Source: Brevundimonas intermedia
GTDB taxonomy: Bacteria > Pseudomonadota > Alphaproteobacteria > Caulobacterales > Caulobacteraceae
Assembly: GCF_027922165.1 (NCBI RefSeq)
Contig: NZ_BSFD01000002.1
Location: 654,891-690,222, forward strand
Reading direction: 5' to 3'
DNA: 35,332 bases
Within the stretch, counting starts at the first letter, position 1; every line of letters starts with the position of its first letter. Of this stretch, positions 35,326 through 35,332 are shown in pieces. The position numbers and the translations under genes were made by a program. The notes under the pieces were generated by a model. The model searched no databases. It worked only from the letters and a program-made list of their open reading frames with translations, and was not told where the DNA came from.

Positions 35326-35332
35326 ACACGAA

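Overview
The window is GC-rich, gene-dense DNA (45 protein genes called in 35.3 kb) from an alphaproteobacterium, most likely Caulobacteraceae and probably Brevundimonas-like. This placement is inference. It rests on the aa3 oxidase cluster ctaC-ctaD-ctaB-coxF-ctaG, the BolA / AKR-like / monothiol glutaredoxin run, the ETFB-type lysine methyltransferase, and dispersed palindromic repeats in many intergenic gaps. No tRNA, rRNA, CRISPR array, prophage or recognisable transposase was found.

Layout. (1) 38-7034, minus strand: the aa3 cytochrome c oxidase cluster, transcribed right to left (ctaC, ctaD, terminator, ctaB, small coxF-like gene, ctaG, Nudix hydrolase). ctaE is separated from ctaG by about 1.5 kb holding the Nudix gene, three 130-bp palindromic elements and an opposing GIY-YIG nuclease gene. 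(2) 7244-9073, plus strand: a three-gene operon with 4-base overlaps (PadR regulator, DUF1700/HAAS membrane protein, head-GIN protein) preceded by operator-like palindromes. (3) 9074-9973: no protein gene; two more palindromic repeats of different families, a GC-rich segment with RNA-like pairing, and a strong stem-loop. (4) 9974-16524: ubiA, a DUF3298 lipoprotein, a secreted alpha/beta hydrolase, an XRE regulator/membrane protein pair, an ETFB-type methyltransferase, a four-EF-hand protein, a small secreted protein and a YpfJ-type metallopeptidase. (5) 16641-23958: phosphoglucomutase, DEAD-box helicase, a FadL-type outer-membrane protein, methionine aminopeptidase, RadC and a GNAT enzyme. (6) 24013-28182: bolA, a degenerate aldo/keto-reductase-like gene, grxD, a thioesterase, then an OYE-type flavoenzyme flanked by two paralogous cysteine-pair lipoproteins, one of them joined to a 38-residue lipoprotein gene. 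(7) 28365-31425: rpsD, small hypotheticals, an exported metallo-beta-lactamase-fold hydrolase and a superoxide dismutase. (8) 31468-35325: glutathione-dependent formaldehyde detoxification (class III alcohol dehydrogenase and S-formylglutathione hydrolase, with a VOC protein and a hypothetical between them) and a divergent CobB-type sirtuin.

Most of the window is housekeeping. The part that most deserves a second look is 1069-2022: a small GIY-YIG nuclease gene bracketed by inverted copies of a palindromic element, sitting inside an otherwise conserved respiratory operon, with single-arm copies of the same element elsewhere. Other points are the degenerate AKR between the iron-sulphur partners BolA and GrxD, the paralogous lipoproteins around the flavoenzyme, the unassigned structured region before ubiA, and a sirtuin with only one cysteine in its zinc region.
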